The notes under the pieces: generated by a model | Told to the model about the DNA's origin: nothing | Seen by the model: only the letters and a program-made list of their open reading frames with translations | The model's database searches: none | NCBI GenBank assembly: GCA_009781565.1 | Contig: WQXV01000028.1 | Span: forward strand, 1-9,348 | Direction: 5' to 3' | Length of the DNA: 9,348 bases | Source: Actinomycetes bacterium | GTDB taxonomy: Bacteria > Actinomycetota > Coriobacteriia > WRKU01 | Shown here: one piece after another, positions 1 through 6,263 of the stretch | Layout: each line of letters starts with the position of its first letter | Position numbering within the stretch: the stretch's first letter is position 1 | Translations under genes and position numbers: made by a program

Positions 1-348
1 ATCACCGCTTCCCAGGCAGAACTGTGCGGTGTTGGGGTGTGCGTCGATCAGCTCGATACTCTCGAAGGTGTAAGCATAACCTTGTTCACGAGCTATATCT
101 TGCGCATGGATGATATCGATGTCATCGACCCCCATGCCAAGCAGTCCTGCTACCAGGGCAAGCTTGGTCCCATGTCCGTCTGCAGTATCGCGAAACGACA
201 CATGCAGACCGATAGTGGCTTGCTGGGGTTGCGCTCCATAGATATTGCGCGCAAGAGCCCCCAGCCTGACTGCTCCGGCAGTGTGCGAGGAGCTGGGTCC
301 GACCATGACCGGCCCGATGATGTCGAATATCGAGTTCACTTTAGGCAT
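1..348 (-). CDS. sdaAB: L-serine dehydratase (ammonia-lyase), iron-sulfur type, beta subunit, N-terminal part
   Basis: Partial gene: 116 codons from the ATG at 348-346, running off the left edge. The product is the beta subunit of the two-subunit, oxygen-sensitive [4Fe-4S] enzyme that converts L-serine to pyruvate and ammonia in the cytosol. Visible signature: FDIIGPVMVGPSSSHTAGAVRLG at about residues 8-30 (the family GPSSSHTAGA motif), then DGHGTKLALVAGLLG and a HPNTA motif near residue 106, all in the order seen in Bacillus SdaAB. In frame, a TAG stop lies four codons upstream of the ATG, so this is the only reasonable start. No Shine-Dalgarno sequence precedes it, and a -10-like TAGTAT ends 6 nt before it (see the promoter entry). 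The alpha subunit, with the iron-sulfur cysteines, would be expected just outside the window. The pyruvate made could feed the carboxylase encoded at the other end of the window. Identification is firm; the rest of the gene is unseen. Confidence 0.93.
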   Translation of the reverse strand, partial: MPKVNSIFDIIGPVMVGPSSSHTAGAVRLGALARNIYGAQPQQATIGLHVSFRDTADGHGTKLALVAGLLGMGVDDIDIIHAQDIAREQGYAYTFESIELIDAHPNTAQFCLGSGD

Positions 349-354
349 GCGTGC

Positions 355-383
355 ATACTATCATGCGGACGCGGATTTGTCTT
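355..383 (-). promoter_or_regulatory. Candidate promoter for sdaAB giving a leaderless transcript
   Basis: On the minus strand, AAGACA (383-378) and TAGTAT (360-355) are separated by 17 nt. The TAGTAT fits the loose TANNNT -10 of actinobacterial sigma-A promoters. Only 6 nt lie between it and the ATG at 348, so transcription would begin at or beside the start codon. The absence of any SD-like sequence in the preceding 35 nt agrees with leaderless translation. The -35 is weak and the call is an inference from spacing. Confidence 0.4.
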
Positions 384-393
384 GGCATGTGAA

Positions 394-415
394 AGGACCT
401 CCCAAAGGAGGTCCT
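394..415 (-). terminator. Hairpin terminator between the small membrane gene and sdaAB
   Basis: Perfect 9-bp GC-rich stem (394-402 with 407-415) and a 4-nt loop. On the minus strand it is followed by a short T run (TTTC). It lies 28 nt past the stop codon of the small ORF and just upstream of the candidate sdaAB promoter, so it would insulate the two units. The T tract is short, so termination may be partial. The stem contains both GGAGGT and its complement, which is simply a result of the perfect stem. Confidence 0.6.
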
Positions 416-443
416 CAATCGTTGGTTATGTTCCTGCAACGGA

Positions 444-638
444 TTAGTGTTGGCCTGCCAGACCGGATACTCGTCCGGAGACCTTCTCGATCTCTGTGGT
501 CGGCGCAGTTGCGAGGTTCGAAACTGTCGCCCAGACGCTTGCAACAAGCATCACGATCGGGTGAACGAGAAAAGCCAGTGCTGCTCCTACAAGAATAACG
601 GTCTCGACAATTCCAAGTTCTGCAAATCGACTGATCAT
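444..638 (-). CDS. Small hypothetical membrane protein (64 aa)
   Basis: Not recognised. The reading frame is open further upstream, but the ATG at 638-636 is chosen because it is preceded by a purine-rich SD-like sequence (AGGAAGGGG) at good spacing. The product has a short N-terminal region (MISRFAEL), one strongly hydrophobic segment at about residues 13-36 with a His-Pro in the middle, and a polar tail of roughly 25 residues rich in T, E, S and G (ending GLAGQH). This suggests a single-pass inner-membrane peptide with no enzyme motif. A hairpin terminator follows 28 nt after the TAA, which supports a real transcription unit. It lies between tlyA and sdaAB on the same strand, but about 245 nt from tlyA, so it is probably separately transcribed. 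It could be a toxin-like or holin-like peptide or an accessory of a membrane complex; nothing in the sequence decides. The start signal and terminator are the main evidence that it is coding. Confidence 0.5.
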   Translation of the reverse strand: MISRFAELGIVETVILVGAALAFLVHPIVMLVASVWATVSNLATAPTTEIEKVSGRVSGLAGQH

Positions 639-772
639 GATACACCCCTTCCTGTTTCGAATTTCTTCCTTTTGCCTACCTTCGGTATACTCGCGATTCC
701 CTTTCGTTTCTCGCGCCCGGTAAAGCTTCAATTACAGGGTAGCACTGACTGAAATCAGAAGGTGGTAAGCAT

Positions 773-823
773 AGGTGAGCGGGAGTTATAGCATAGTGAG
801 CGGGAAATGCCCACCGCTCACCT
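773..823. repeat. Three-copy GTGAGCGG motif with 10-bp inverted repeat
   Basis: The intergenic stretch between tlyA and the small membrane gene holds AGGTGAGCGG at 773-782, a second direct copy AGTGAGCGGG at 795-804, and an exact inverted copy CCGCTCACCT at 814-823. The two direct copies sit in a longer similar context (ATAGGTGAGCGGGA / ATAGTGAGCGGGAA), about 21 nt or two helical turns apart. The inverted copy can pair with either direct copy, giving hairpins with 31-nt or about 10-nt loops. This may be a cluster of regulator sites upstream of the small membrane gene, or an RNA structure beyond tlyA. No T tract follows on the minus strand, so it is not a standard terminator. I saw no convincing sigma promoter in 639-883. 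Confidence 0.6.
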
Positions 824-883
824 CTCAATACCGACCGTTGGTTGTGGTCAGGAAAAGCGCGGGTTTTGGCTCCTATGACACGA

Positions 884-1624
884 TCAGGACTTACGGCAAT
901 GGAGCAGGAATTCGGTATTTCCGCTTGCCCCTTTGATAGGCGAATCGGTGACGTTCAAAACGTTCAAACCGACAGCAGTAAGTGCCTCAATGGTTCCTTG
1001 GAGCACTTGTTCGTGAATGGCGGGATCGGTGATGATGCCTCCCTGACCCACTTCATCACGTTTCGCTTCGAACTGTGGTTTTACAAGCAGAATGCATTGA
1101 CCCCGCTCATCGACGAGTTGTGCGATGTTTTCAGCTACTTGTGAAAGACCGATAAATGAGAGATCGGCGACGACCAGGTCGAACGGTCCGCCCAAAGCGT
1201 CGACCTCGACCGTGCGGATGTTGGTTCGATCATGGATCTGGACGCGGGGATCGACCTGGAGGGAGTGGGCGAGCTGCCCGTATCCCACATCAATGGCACA
1301 GACACTTGTGGCGCCATGCGCAAGAAGGCAGTCGGTGAACCCACCGGTCGATGCACCGATATCTGCGCAGCGCAACCCAGCTACATCGATATCGAAGGCA
1401 TCAAGGGCTCCTTCGAGCTTGAGCCCTCCCCGACTCACATATTTCTTCGACGCTTTGACTGTGAGAGGGGCATCCTCTGCGAGCAGCATGCCCGGTTTGT
1501 CGACCATGACACCGTTATCGGTACCCGTACGCACCATGTCAGCCATTATCAGAGCGGCTGCTTCTTTGAGATCTGGCGCAAGTGCGCGCGTGACCATCAG
1601 CTCATCAGCGCGCAGACGTTTCAC
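884..1624 (-). CDS. tlyA: TlyA-family rRNA 2'-O-methyltransferase / putative haemolysin
   Basis: 246 aa, close to the usual 245-275. TlyA enzymes methylate the 2'-hydroxyl of cytidines in 16S and 23S rRNA (C1409 and C1920 in mycobacteria) using S-adenosylmethionine; loss gives capreomycin/viomycin resistance in mycobacteria. An S4-like RNA-binding domain occupies about residues 1-55, followed by a KKYVSRGG linker and an FtsJ/RrmJ Rossmann domain with the SAM motif DIGASTGGFTD (88-98) and DVGYGQL (112-118). The K-D-K-E catalytic tetrad is present as K69 (GGLKLEGAL), D154 (VVADLSF), K182 (VKPQFE) and E238 (GNTEFL), at the same numbers I recall for the Mycobacterium protein. Start is a GTG whose last two bases are shared with the dxs TGA (GTGA overlap), which implies translational coupling. 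Last gene of the operon; no clear terminator follows. tlyA after dxs is the usual Gram-positive order. Confidence 0.93.
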   Translation of the reverse strand: MKRLRADELMVTRALAPDLKEAAALIMADMVRTGTDNGVMVDKPGMLLAEDAPLTVKASKKYVSRGGLKLEGALDAFDIDVAGLRCADIGASTGGFTDCLLAHGATSVCAIDVGYGQLAHSLQVDPRVQIHDRTNIRTVEVDALGGPFDLVVADLSFIGLSQVAENIAQLVDERGQCILLVKPQFEAKRDEVGQGGIITDPAIHEQVLQGTIEALTAVGLNVLNVTDSPIKGASGNTEFLLHCRKS

Positions 1625-3531
1625 TGGTGCAATCGTTTGATGATCCGCTGGGCGAGGCTTTCGCCATCAAGACCTGCATCGGCGATAAGCTGATCCATCG
1701 TGCCCTGGACGGCGAATTGGTCAGGAATCCCGCATATCATCGTATCGACTTCGGCTTCATGACTCGCAAAGAGCTCGAGGACCGCCGCCCCGAATCCACC
1801 GCAGACGGTGTTCTCCTCGACCGTGACGATCAGATCATGATCGCTCGCTAACGCAAGCAGACCGACTTCGTCAAGCGGCTTGATCCAGCGCGCATCGATG
1901 ACCGATGCCATGATGCCTTGCTCTTTGAGAAGCTCGGCAGCTTTCAGAGCTTGAGCGACCATGCGACCGACCGCCACGATCGCCACGCGAGCCTCATCGA
2001 GTTGCACTATCGGCCGCATCTTGGCATATTCCCAGACGGTACTCTCAGGATATGTGGGGATCTCGACCCCTTCCGCCGCTCCTCGTGGATAGCGCAGCGC
2101 GATGGGTCCCTCGGCTTCGACAGCAGTACGAAGGGCCGAGACCAACTCAGCCTCATTGCTGGGAGCCAGGATCTGCATCGTGGGAATCGCGCGCAGATAG
2201 CTCAGATCGAAGACGCCATGATGGGTCGGCCCATCATCACCGACGAAACCTCCCCTGTCGAGTGCGAAGACCACATGGGCCTTCTGGAGCGCCACGTCCC
2301 CGATGATCTGGTCAAAGGCACGTTGAAGGAACGTTGAATAGATCGAGCAGACGGGGATGATGTCTCCCAACGCAAGGCCGGCAGCAAAACCGACCGCATG
2401 TCCCTCGGTGATCCCGAGATCCCAGAAGCGATCGGGATAGGCATCGGCGAATTTATCGAGGCCGGTACCTGCTGCCATCGCAGCGGTGATCGCATTGACA
2501 CGAGGCTCAGCCTCGCCTAACTCGACGAGAGCTTGCGAGAAAACCTGGGTATAGTTGGGTGGACCGTCACCGTTCTTGACCACTTTTCCGGTCTTCGCGT
2601 CGAACGGACCGATACCATGGAAGATCGCGGGATCGCTCTCCGCCGGCTCAAAGCCTTTCCCCTTCTTGGTGACCGCATGGACGACGACCGGTGCTCCACT
2701 GGCCTTTGCTGAGCGCACCGCTTGCTCGACCATAGCGATATCGTGCCCATCGATCGGACCGACATAGGCAAGACCCAGTTCTTCAAAGAGCATGCCGGGC
2801 ACGACCAGCTGCTTGACCGACTCCTTCGCGCGTTTACCCAACTCTGCCAAACGTGTTCCCAACGAGGTGCGTTCAAGGCGCTCCTGGAACACATCGCGCG
2901 GAGTGGTGTAGCGGCGATCCAGTCGGAGTTGGCCCAGATAGGAGGCGAGCGCACCGACATTCTTATTGATCGACATCTCATTGTCGTTGAGCACCACGAC
3001 CATCGGTATCTGTTGATGTCCCAGTGTGGAGAGCGCCTCCCAAGCCATCCCACCGGCGATCGCGCCATCGCCGATGACACTGACCACGATACCGGGTTTT
3101 TCTGTCGCCAGACGCGCGAGCGAATAGCCCAGCCCGATCGAAAGTGAGTCAGAGGCATGACCGGAACCGAACAGATCGTAGTCGGATTCTGCGCGATTGG
3201 GAAACCCTGAGATACCACCGTAGGTGCGAAGTGTATCGAACGCGTCACGACGTCCGGTGATCAGTTTATGGATATAGGCTTGATGCCCCACATCGAAGGT
3301 CACCACATCGGGAGGCGAATCGATCGCGCGATAGATCCCCAAGGTGAGCTCGACGACTCCCAGGTTGGGTGCCACGTGACCGCCGTTTCGTGCCGTGGTC
3401 TCGATGATCTGGTCACGTATCTCGGCGCTCAAGCGCGTGAGTTCCTCAAGAGTCAGGACTTTCAGATCGGCAGGCGACTCGATAAAGTCGAGTATGCGAT
3501 CCGCCTTCTTATGAGACTTCGTATCGCTCAC
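1621..3531 (-). CDS. dxs: 1-deoxy-D-xylulose-5-phosphate synthase
   Basis: 636 aa, full family length. It condenses pyruvate and glyceraldehyde 3-phosphate to DXP, the entry step of the MEP isoprenoid pathway and a precursor of thiamine and pyridoxal in many bacteria; cytosolic, ThDP- and Mg-dependent. Visible in order: HVAPNLGVVELT (H52), VGHQAYIHK (H83), the ThDP motif GDGAIAGGMAWEAL (154-167) with its NDN (182-184), YVGPIDGHD (256-264), the catalytic-Glu segment DLGITEGHAV (E376), DRGGFVGDDGPTHHG (425-439), and the C-terminal transketolase domain. The usual GIAEQHAV reads GITEGHAV here, keeping the Glu and His. Start is taken as GTG at 3531: it is 3 nt after the xseB stop, no ATG lies between it and the conserved ILDFIESPADLK, and the nearest SD-like AAGGAG is rather far (about 14 nt), so coupling to xseB is likely. 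The stop overlaps the tlyA start. Confidence 0.97.
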   Translation of the reverse strand: MSDTKSHKKADRILDFIESPADLKVLTLEELTRLSAEIRDQIIETTARNGGHVAPNLGVVELTLGIYRAIDSPPDVVTFDVGHQAYIHKLITGRRDAFDTLRTYGGISGFPNRAESDYDLFGSGHASDSLSIGLGYSLARLATEKPGIVVSVIGDGAIAGGMAWEALSTLGHQQIPMVVVLNDNEMSINKNVGALASYLGQLRLDRRYTTPRDVFQERLERTSLGTRLAELGKRAKESVKQLVVPGMLFEELGLAYVGPIDGHDIAMVEQAVRSAKASGAPVVVHAVTKKGKGFEPAESDPAIFHGIGPFDAKTGKVVKNGDGPPNYTQVFSQALVELGEAEPRVNAITAAMAAGTGLDKFADAYPDRFWDLGITEGHAVGFAAGLALGDIIPVCSIYSTFLQRAFDQIIGDVALQKAHVVFALDRGGFVGDDGPTHHGVFDLSYLRAIPTMQILAPSNEAELVSALRTAVEAEGPIALRYPRGAAEGVEIPTYPESTVWEYAKMRPIVQLDEARVAIVAVGRMVAQALKAAELLKEQGIMASVIDARWIKPLDEVGLLALASDHDLIVTVEENTVCGGFGAAVLELFASHEAEVDTMICGIPDQFAVQGTMDQLIADAGLDGESLAQRIIKRLHQ

Positions 3532-3534
3532 TTG

Positions 3535-3816
3535 CTAGGCTTCTGCTCCTTCGTCGACCCCGACGTTCTCTTCCTCAACTCTTTGATCGATTGTAGATTC
3601 AGCACTCGGTCCTTCATCTTGATCATCGGTACCCTCACCCTGTGACCACGAGGCGACATCGATCAGTTCGGTGCACCGGTTGGCAAGCTCGACACCCTCG
3701 TCGAGCAGATCGAGGCTCGCTTCGAGCGAGACATCTTTGCCCCGCACATCAGAAACGATCTGGTCGAGGCGGTCTTTTGCCTCCTCGTAGGTCTCGTACT
3801 GAGCTTCTTTTGCCAT
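3535..3816 (-). CDS. xseB: Exodeoxyribonuclease VII small subunit
   Basis: 93 aa. The small subunit of ExoVII binds XseA to form the bidirectional single-strand exonuclease used in repair. The family core is at residues 7-55: YETYEEAKDRLDQIVSDVR, then VSLEASLDLLDEGVELANRC (compare the usual F-E-A---L--IV--LE----LE-SL-L-EEG--L---C). A GTG two codons upstream is also possible, but the ATG at 3816 has GAGG at a proper distance and gives the normal MAKE-type start. The last 35 or so residues form an acidic low-complexity tail rich in E, D and G, beyond the compact helical hairpin. No xseA is adjacent; in Bacillus xseA directly precedes xseB, so the large subunit must be elsewhere or lost. The start is about 10 nt from the nusB stop and the stop is 3 nt from dxs, so it lies inside the operon. 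Confidence 0.88.
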   Translation of the reverse strand: MAKEAQYETYEEAKDRLDQIVSDVRGKDVSLEASLDLLDEGVELANRCTELIDVASWSQGEGTDDQDEGPSAESTIDQRVEEENVGVDEGAEA

Positions 3817-3826
3817 CGTCACATCC

Positions 3827-4390
3827 TCATTTCACTTCTGTTACGGGGTCCGCTGTTGCGCACAGAGCTGTTTTCGATATCTCACCGAGCACGCCGTTGA
3901 CGAACTTCGAGCTGTCCTCTCCGCCGTACTCCTTTGCTATGTTTATCGCTTCATGGATCGCCACGGAAGGAGGAACCTCGGGTGATCCTCGCAGTATCTC
4001 CCAGGTCGCAATGCGCACGATATTGCGATCGACGACCGGCATACGCGAGATGTGCCAGTGTTGGGAGACCTGCTCGATCAGATCATCGATCTTCTCACGC
4101 GCCGCCTCGACACCAGAGGCGATATCGAGATAGTAAGAATCCAAGTCGCCGCTGTATTGGTCGAAGAACGTGCGGTATTCACATGAGCTAAAGTAGGGAC
4201 ATTCTCGCATAACATCGCTTCCGCCGACGCTTTGCTGGCACAGGCTCTCGTATTCGTTTGCGAAAAAGCATGCGTCATCTTCCAGCAGATCCGCGATGGG
4301 ACGCCCGGTCAACTCTGATTGATAGAGCAGCCGCAACGCCATGATTCGAGCGTGGGTCCGCGCGGAGAATAACGCAAGATAATCGCTCAT
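3827..4390 (-). CDS. nusB: Transcription antitermination factor NusB, with a cysteine-containing insertion
   Basis: 187 aa, against about 130-155 for most NusB. With NusE (S10), NusB binds boxA RNA and supports processive rRNA transcription. The N-terminal helix ARTHARIMALRLLYQSEL (about 10-27) and the C-terminal half are clear: WHISRMPVVDRNIVRIATWEIL (112-133), VAIHEAINIAKEYGGEDSSKFVNGVLGEI (143-171). Between them, residues about 36-75 form an extra segment with four cysteines (C41, C51, C64, C70) and several aromatics, absent from E. coli or Bacillus NusB as I know them. The start ATG at 4390 is the first in frame before the conserved region; its SD is weak (GAGGA about 12 nt away, inside the end of the asp23 gene, whose stop is only 8 nt before), so translation may be coupled. 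Identity is secure from the C-terminal half; the role of the insertion is unknown. Confidence 0.92.
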   Translation of the reverse strand: MSDYLALFSARTHARIMALRLLYQSELTGRPIADLLEDDACFFANEYESLCQQSVGGSDVMRECPYFSSCEYRTFFDQYSGDLDSYYLDIASGVEAAREKIDDLIEQVSQHWHISRMPVVDRNIVRIATWEILRGSPEVPPSVAIHEAINIAKEYGGEDSSKFVNGVLGEISKTALCATADPVTEVK

Positions 4391-4398
4391 GCGATCAA

Positions 4399-4767
4399 TT
4401 AGTCCTCGAATTCGATTCCGTCAAAGAAAACATCGATCAGAGCAGGTCGGATGCCGACCTGGGCGTCGAGCGCGTGACGAACGTTACGCTGGACATCACG
4501 GCCCAGTTCAGGAAGGACATAGCCATAATAGGCGATCAGATGCAGGTCGCAGGTCATCACCCCGTCGTCGAGCGCCACATCGACAGCGGGCACCGCACCC
4601 ATCTTGCGGATCGAGGATCGTGCACATACGCCGGCGACCCCTTCGGTCTCTTCTGCAGCAAGCACGACGATCGTCTCGACCACTCCCGGAGCGATGGTGA
4701 TCCCATCGAGCTTGACCTGTTCGTGCTGTAACGAAGGTAGTGGTCCTGTTCCTTGAGCTGCGCTCAT
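4399..4767 (-). CDS. Asp23/Gls24 family envelope stress response protein (YqhY-like)
   Basis: 122 aa. It matches the Asp23/Gls24 (DUF322) family: LDGITIAPGVVETIVVLAAEETEGVAGV (about 20-47) followed by VDVALDDGVMTCDLHLIAYYGYVLPELGRDVQRNVRHALDAQVGI, with the alternating strands and long helix of the family and a short acidic end. It has no signal peptide, membrane segment or catalytic motif. Start ATG at 4767 has an excellent SD (AAGGAG, 6 nt spacing). In Bacillus the paralogue YqhY is encoded in the accB-accC-yqhY operon, and its loss selects for suppressor mutations in acetyl-CoA carboxylase genes, which ties this position to control of malonyl-CoA/lipid synthesis. The placement directly after accC here fits that role, by inference. 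Family call is firm; molecular function is not established. Confidence 0.87.
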   Translation of the reverse strand: MSAAQGTGPLPSLQHEQVKLDGITIAPGVVETIVVLAAEETEGVAGVCARSSIRKMGAVPAVDVALDDGVMTCDLHLIAYYGYVLPELGRDVQRNVRHALDAQVGIRPALIDVFFDGIEFED

Positions 4768-4813
4768 ATCGTGCTCCTTACGTTTCGTGCTGGTCCTATT
4801 AAACCTCGTTCGT

Positions 4814-4838
4814 GTGAATGTTCTATGGTAACACTCAC
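4814..4838 (-). other. RNA hairpin between accC and the asp23-type gene
   Basis: Minus-strand RNA from the 85-nt gap can form a 9-bp stem (GTGAGTGTT with AACATTCAC, one G-U pair) with a 7-nt loop. No U tract follows, so it is not a standard terminator. It may be a processing, stability or attenuation element setting the level of downstream genes relative to the carboxylase genes. A weak -10-like TTTAAT lies between it and the asp23-type start, so an internal promoter is also possible. Confidence 0.35.
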
Positions 4839-4852
4839 GCGATGTCTACCTT

Positions 4853-6211
4853 CTAGCCCTCGTCCTCGATATCGATCTGGTGCGTCTCGATAAAGTCGGT
4901 GGCAACATCACCCGCTATGAAATCATCGACACGCAGTGCGGCTTGGTGAAAGGGGATCGTCGTCTTGATCGGATCGATGATCATCTCAGCAAGCGCGCGC
5001 GCCCCGCGTGCCAGTGCCTCATCCCGTGTGGGAGCCCAGATCACCAGCTTGGCGATCATCGAATCATAGGTCGGTGGCACCAGGTATCCAGGATAGCAGT
5101 GGGTGTCGACGCGCACGCCGAATCCACCCGGTACTATCAGCTGATCGATGCGACCGGGATTGGGCCGAAAGTCATGCGCAGGATCCTCGGCATTGATGCG
5201 GAACTCGATGGCGTGCCCATCGAGCTCGATGTCATCTTGGGTGATGCTGAGCGGCTCGCCTGAGGCGATCCGCAGCTGTTCTTTGATGATATCGATACCG
5301 GTGATCTGTTCGGTGATAGGATGCTCGACCTGTACGCGCGTGTTCATCTCCATGAAATAGAACTTGCCATCCTTATCAAGGAGGAACTCGACGGTCGCTG
5401 CGTTGACATAGTCGACTGCCTTGACCAGGGCGACGGCAGCCTCGCCCATCTTCTTGCGCAACTGGGGTGTGAGCGCCGGTGAAGGAGCTTCCTCGATCAA
5501 TTTCTGGTGACGTCGCTGGATCGAGCAATCGCGCTCGAAGAGATAGACCGCGTTGCCAGCTGAGTCGGCCAACACCTGGAACTCGACATGCCGGGGCTTC
5601 GCAAGATATTTCTCGAGATAGGCCTCATCGTTGCCGAAAGCTGCAGCAGCTTCGTTCTTTGCGGCAGTGAACTGTTTTTCGAGCTCATCGGCGTTCTCAG
5701 CGACCCGCATGCCCTTGCCGCCGCCACCCGCGCTGGCTTTGATGAGCACGGGATAGCCGACCTCATCGGCGAACTGTGCGGCGTCGGCAGCCGTCTCCAC
5801 GACTCCGTCGGAACCGGGAACGACCGGGACACCGGCAGCTTGCGCGGTCGCACGTGCCTGAGCTTTGTTGCCCATACGATCGATCGCGTCTGCGCTCGGT
5901 CCTACGAATATGATGCCTGCCTCATCGCAGTGGCGTACGAAATCCGCGTTCTCGGCCAAAAAGCCATAACCGGGATGGATCGCATCGGCACCGCTGCTTT
6001 TCGCTGCCATGATGATGTTGGGGACCATGAGATAGGATTTGACCGAAGGAGCCGGTCCGATGCAGATCGCCTCGTCGGCCAGCCGCACATGCATACTATC
6101 GGCATCGATCTCGGAGAACACCGCGACGGTCGCGATCCCCATCTCACGCGCCGCGCGGATGATGCGCACAGCGATCTCGCCTCTATTTGCTATCAGTAAT
6201 TTCTGTATCAT
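4853..6211 (-). CDS. accC: Biotin carboxylase (acetyl-CoA carboxylase / pyruvate carboxylase subunit A)
   Basis: 452 aa, the normal length (E. coli 449). It carboxylates the biotin of the carrier protein using bicarbonate and ATP. It is an ATP-grasp enzyme: N-terminal domain IANRGEIAVRIIRA (7-20), GYGFLAENA (81-89), K116 in GNKAQAR, glycine loop KASAGGGGKGMR (158-169), DCSIQRRHQKLIEEAPSP (228-245), MEMNTRVQVEHPITEQITG (287-305) with E288, N290 and R292, and R338 in FRINAEDP. These catalytic positions agree with E. coli numbering. ATG at 6211 has GGAG about 7 nt upstream. It lies 52 nt after the carboxyltransferase-carrier gene, its direct partner. Standalone biotin carboxylases of ACC and of two-subunit pyruvate carboxylase are hard to separate by sequence; since the neighbour is a pyruvate-type carboxyltransferase but carries an AccB-type carrier, this AccC may serve both enzymes. 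Confidence 0.95.
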   Translation of the reverse strand: MIQKLLIANRGEIAVRIIRAAREMGIATVAVFSEIDADSMHVRLADEAICIGPAPSVKSYLMVPNIIMAAKSSGADAIHPGYGFLAENADFVRHCDEAGIIFVGPSADAIDRMGNKAQARATAQAAGVPVVPGSDGVVETAADAAQFADEVGYPVLIKASAGGGGKGMRVAENADELEKQFTAAKNEAAAAFGNDEAYLEKYLAKPRHVEFQVLADSAGNAVYLFERDCSIQRRHQKLIEEAPSPALTPQLRKKMGEAAVALVKAVDYVNAATVEFLLDKDGKFYFMEMNTRVQVEHPITEQITGIDIIKEQLRIASGEPLSITQDDIELDGHAIEFRINAEDPAHDFRPNPGRIDQLIVPGGFGVRVDTHCYPGYLVPPTYDSMIAKLVIWAPTRDEALARGARALAEMIIDPIKTTIPFHQAALRVDDFIAGDVATDFIETHQIDIEDEG

Positions 6212-6263
6212 GGATCACTCCGCACTTGTCACGTATTCGGGGTCGATCAAGGTGAAGGGCCCG

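Noticed and set aside
404..430. Perfect SD-like AAAGGAGGT on the plus strand followed by ATG at 428
   Set aside because: The SD is one arm of the terminator stem, the spacing to the ATG (15 nt) is too long, and the following frame shows no protein-like features.
37..447. Plus-strand open frames across 37-752
   Set aside because: They lie antisense to the clear serine dehydratase gene and the small membrane ORF, have no convincing start signals, and their products look like low-complexity shadow translations.
775..804. Similarity of GTGAGCGG to the lac operator core (TTGTGAGCGGATAACAA)
   Set aside because: Only eight bases match, the flanks differ, and no LacI-type regulator or sugar operon is present; taken as coincidence.
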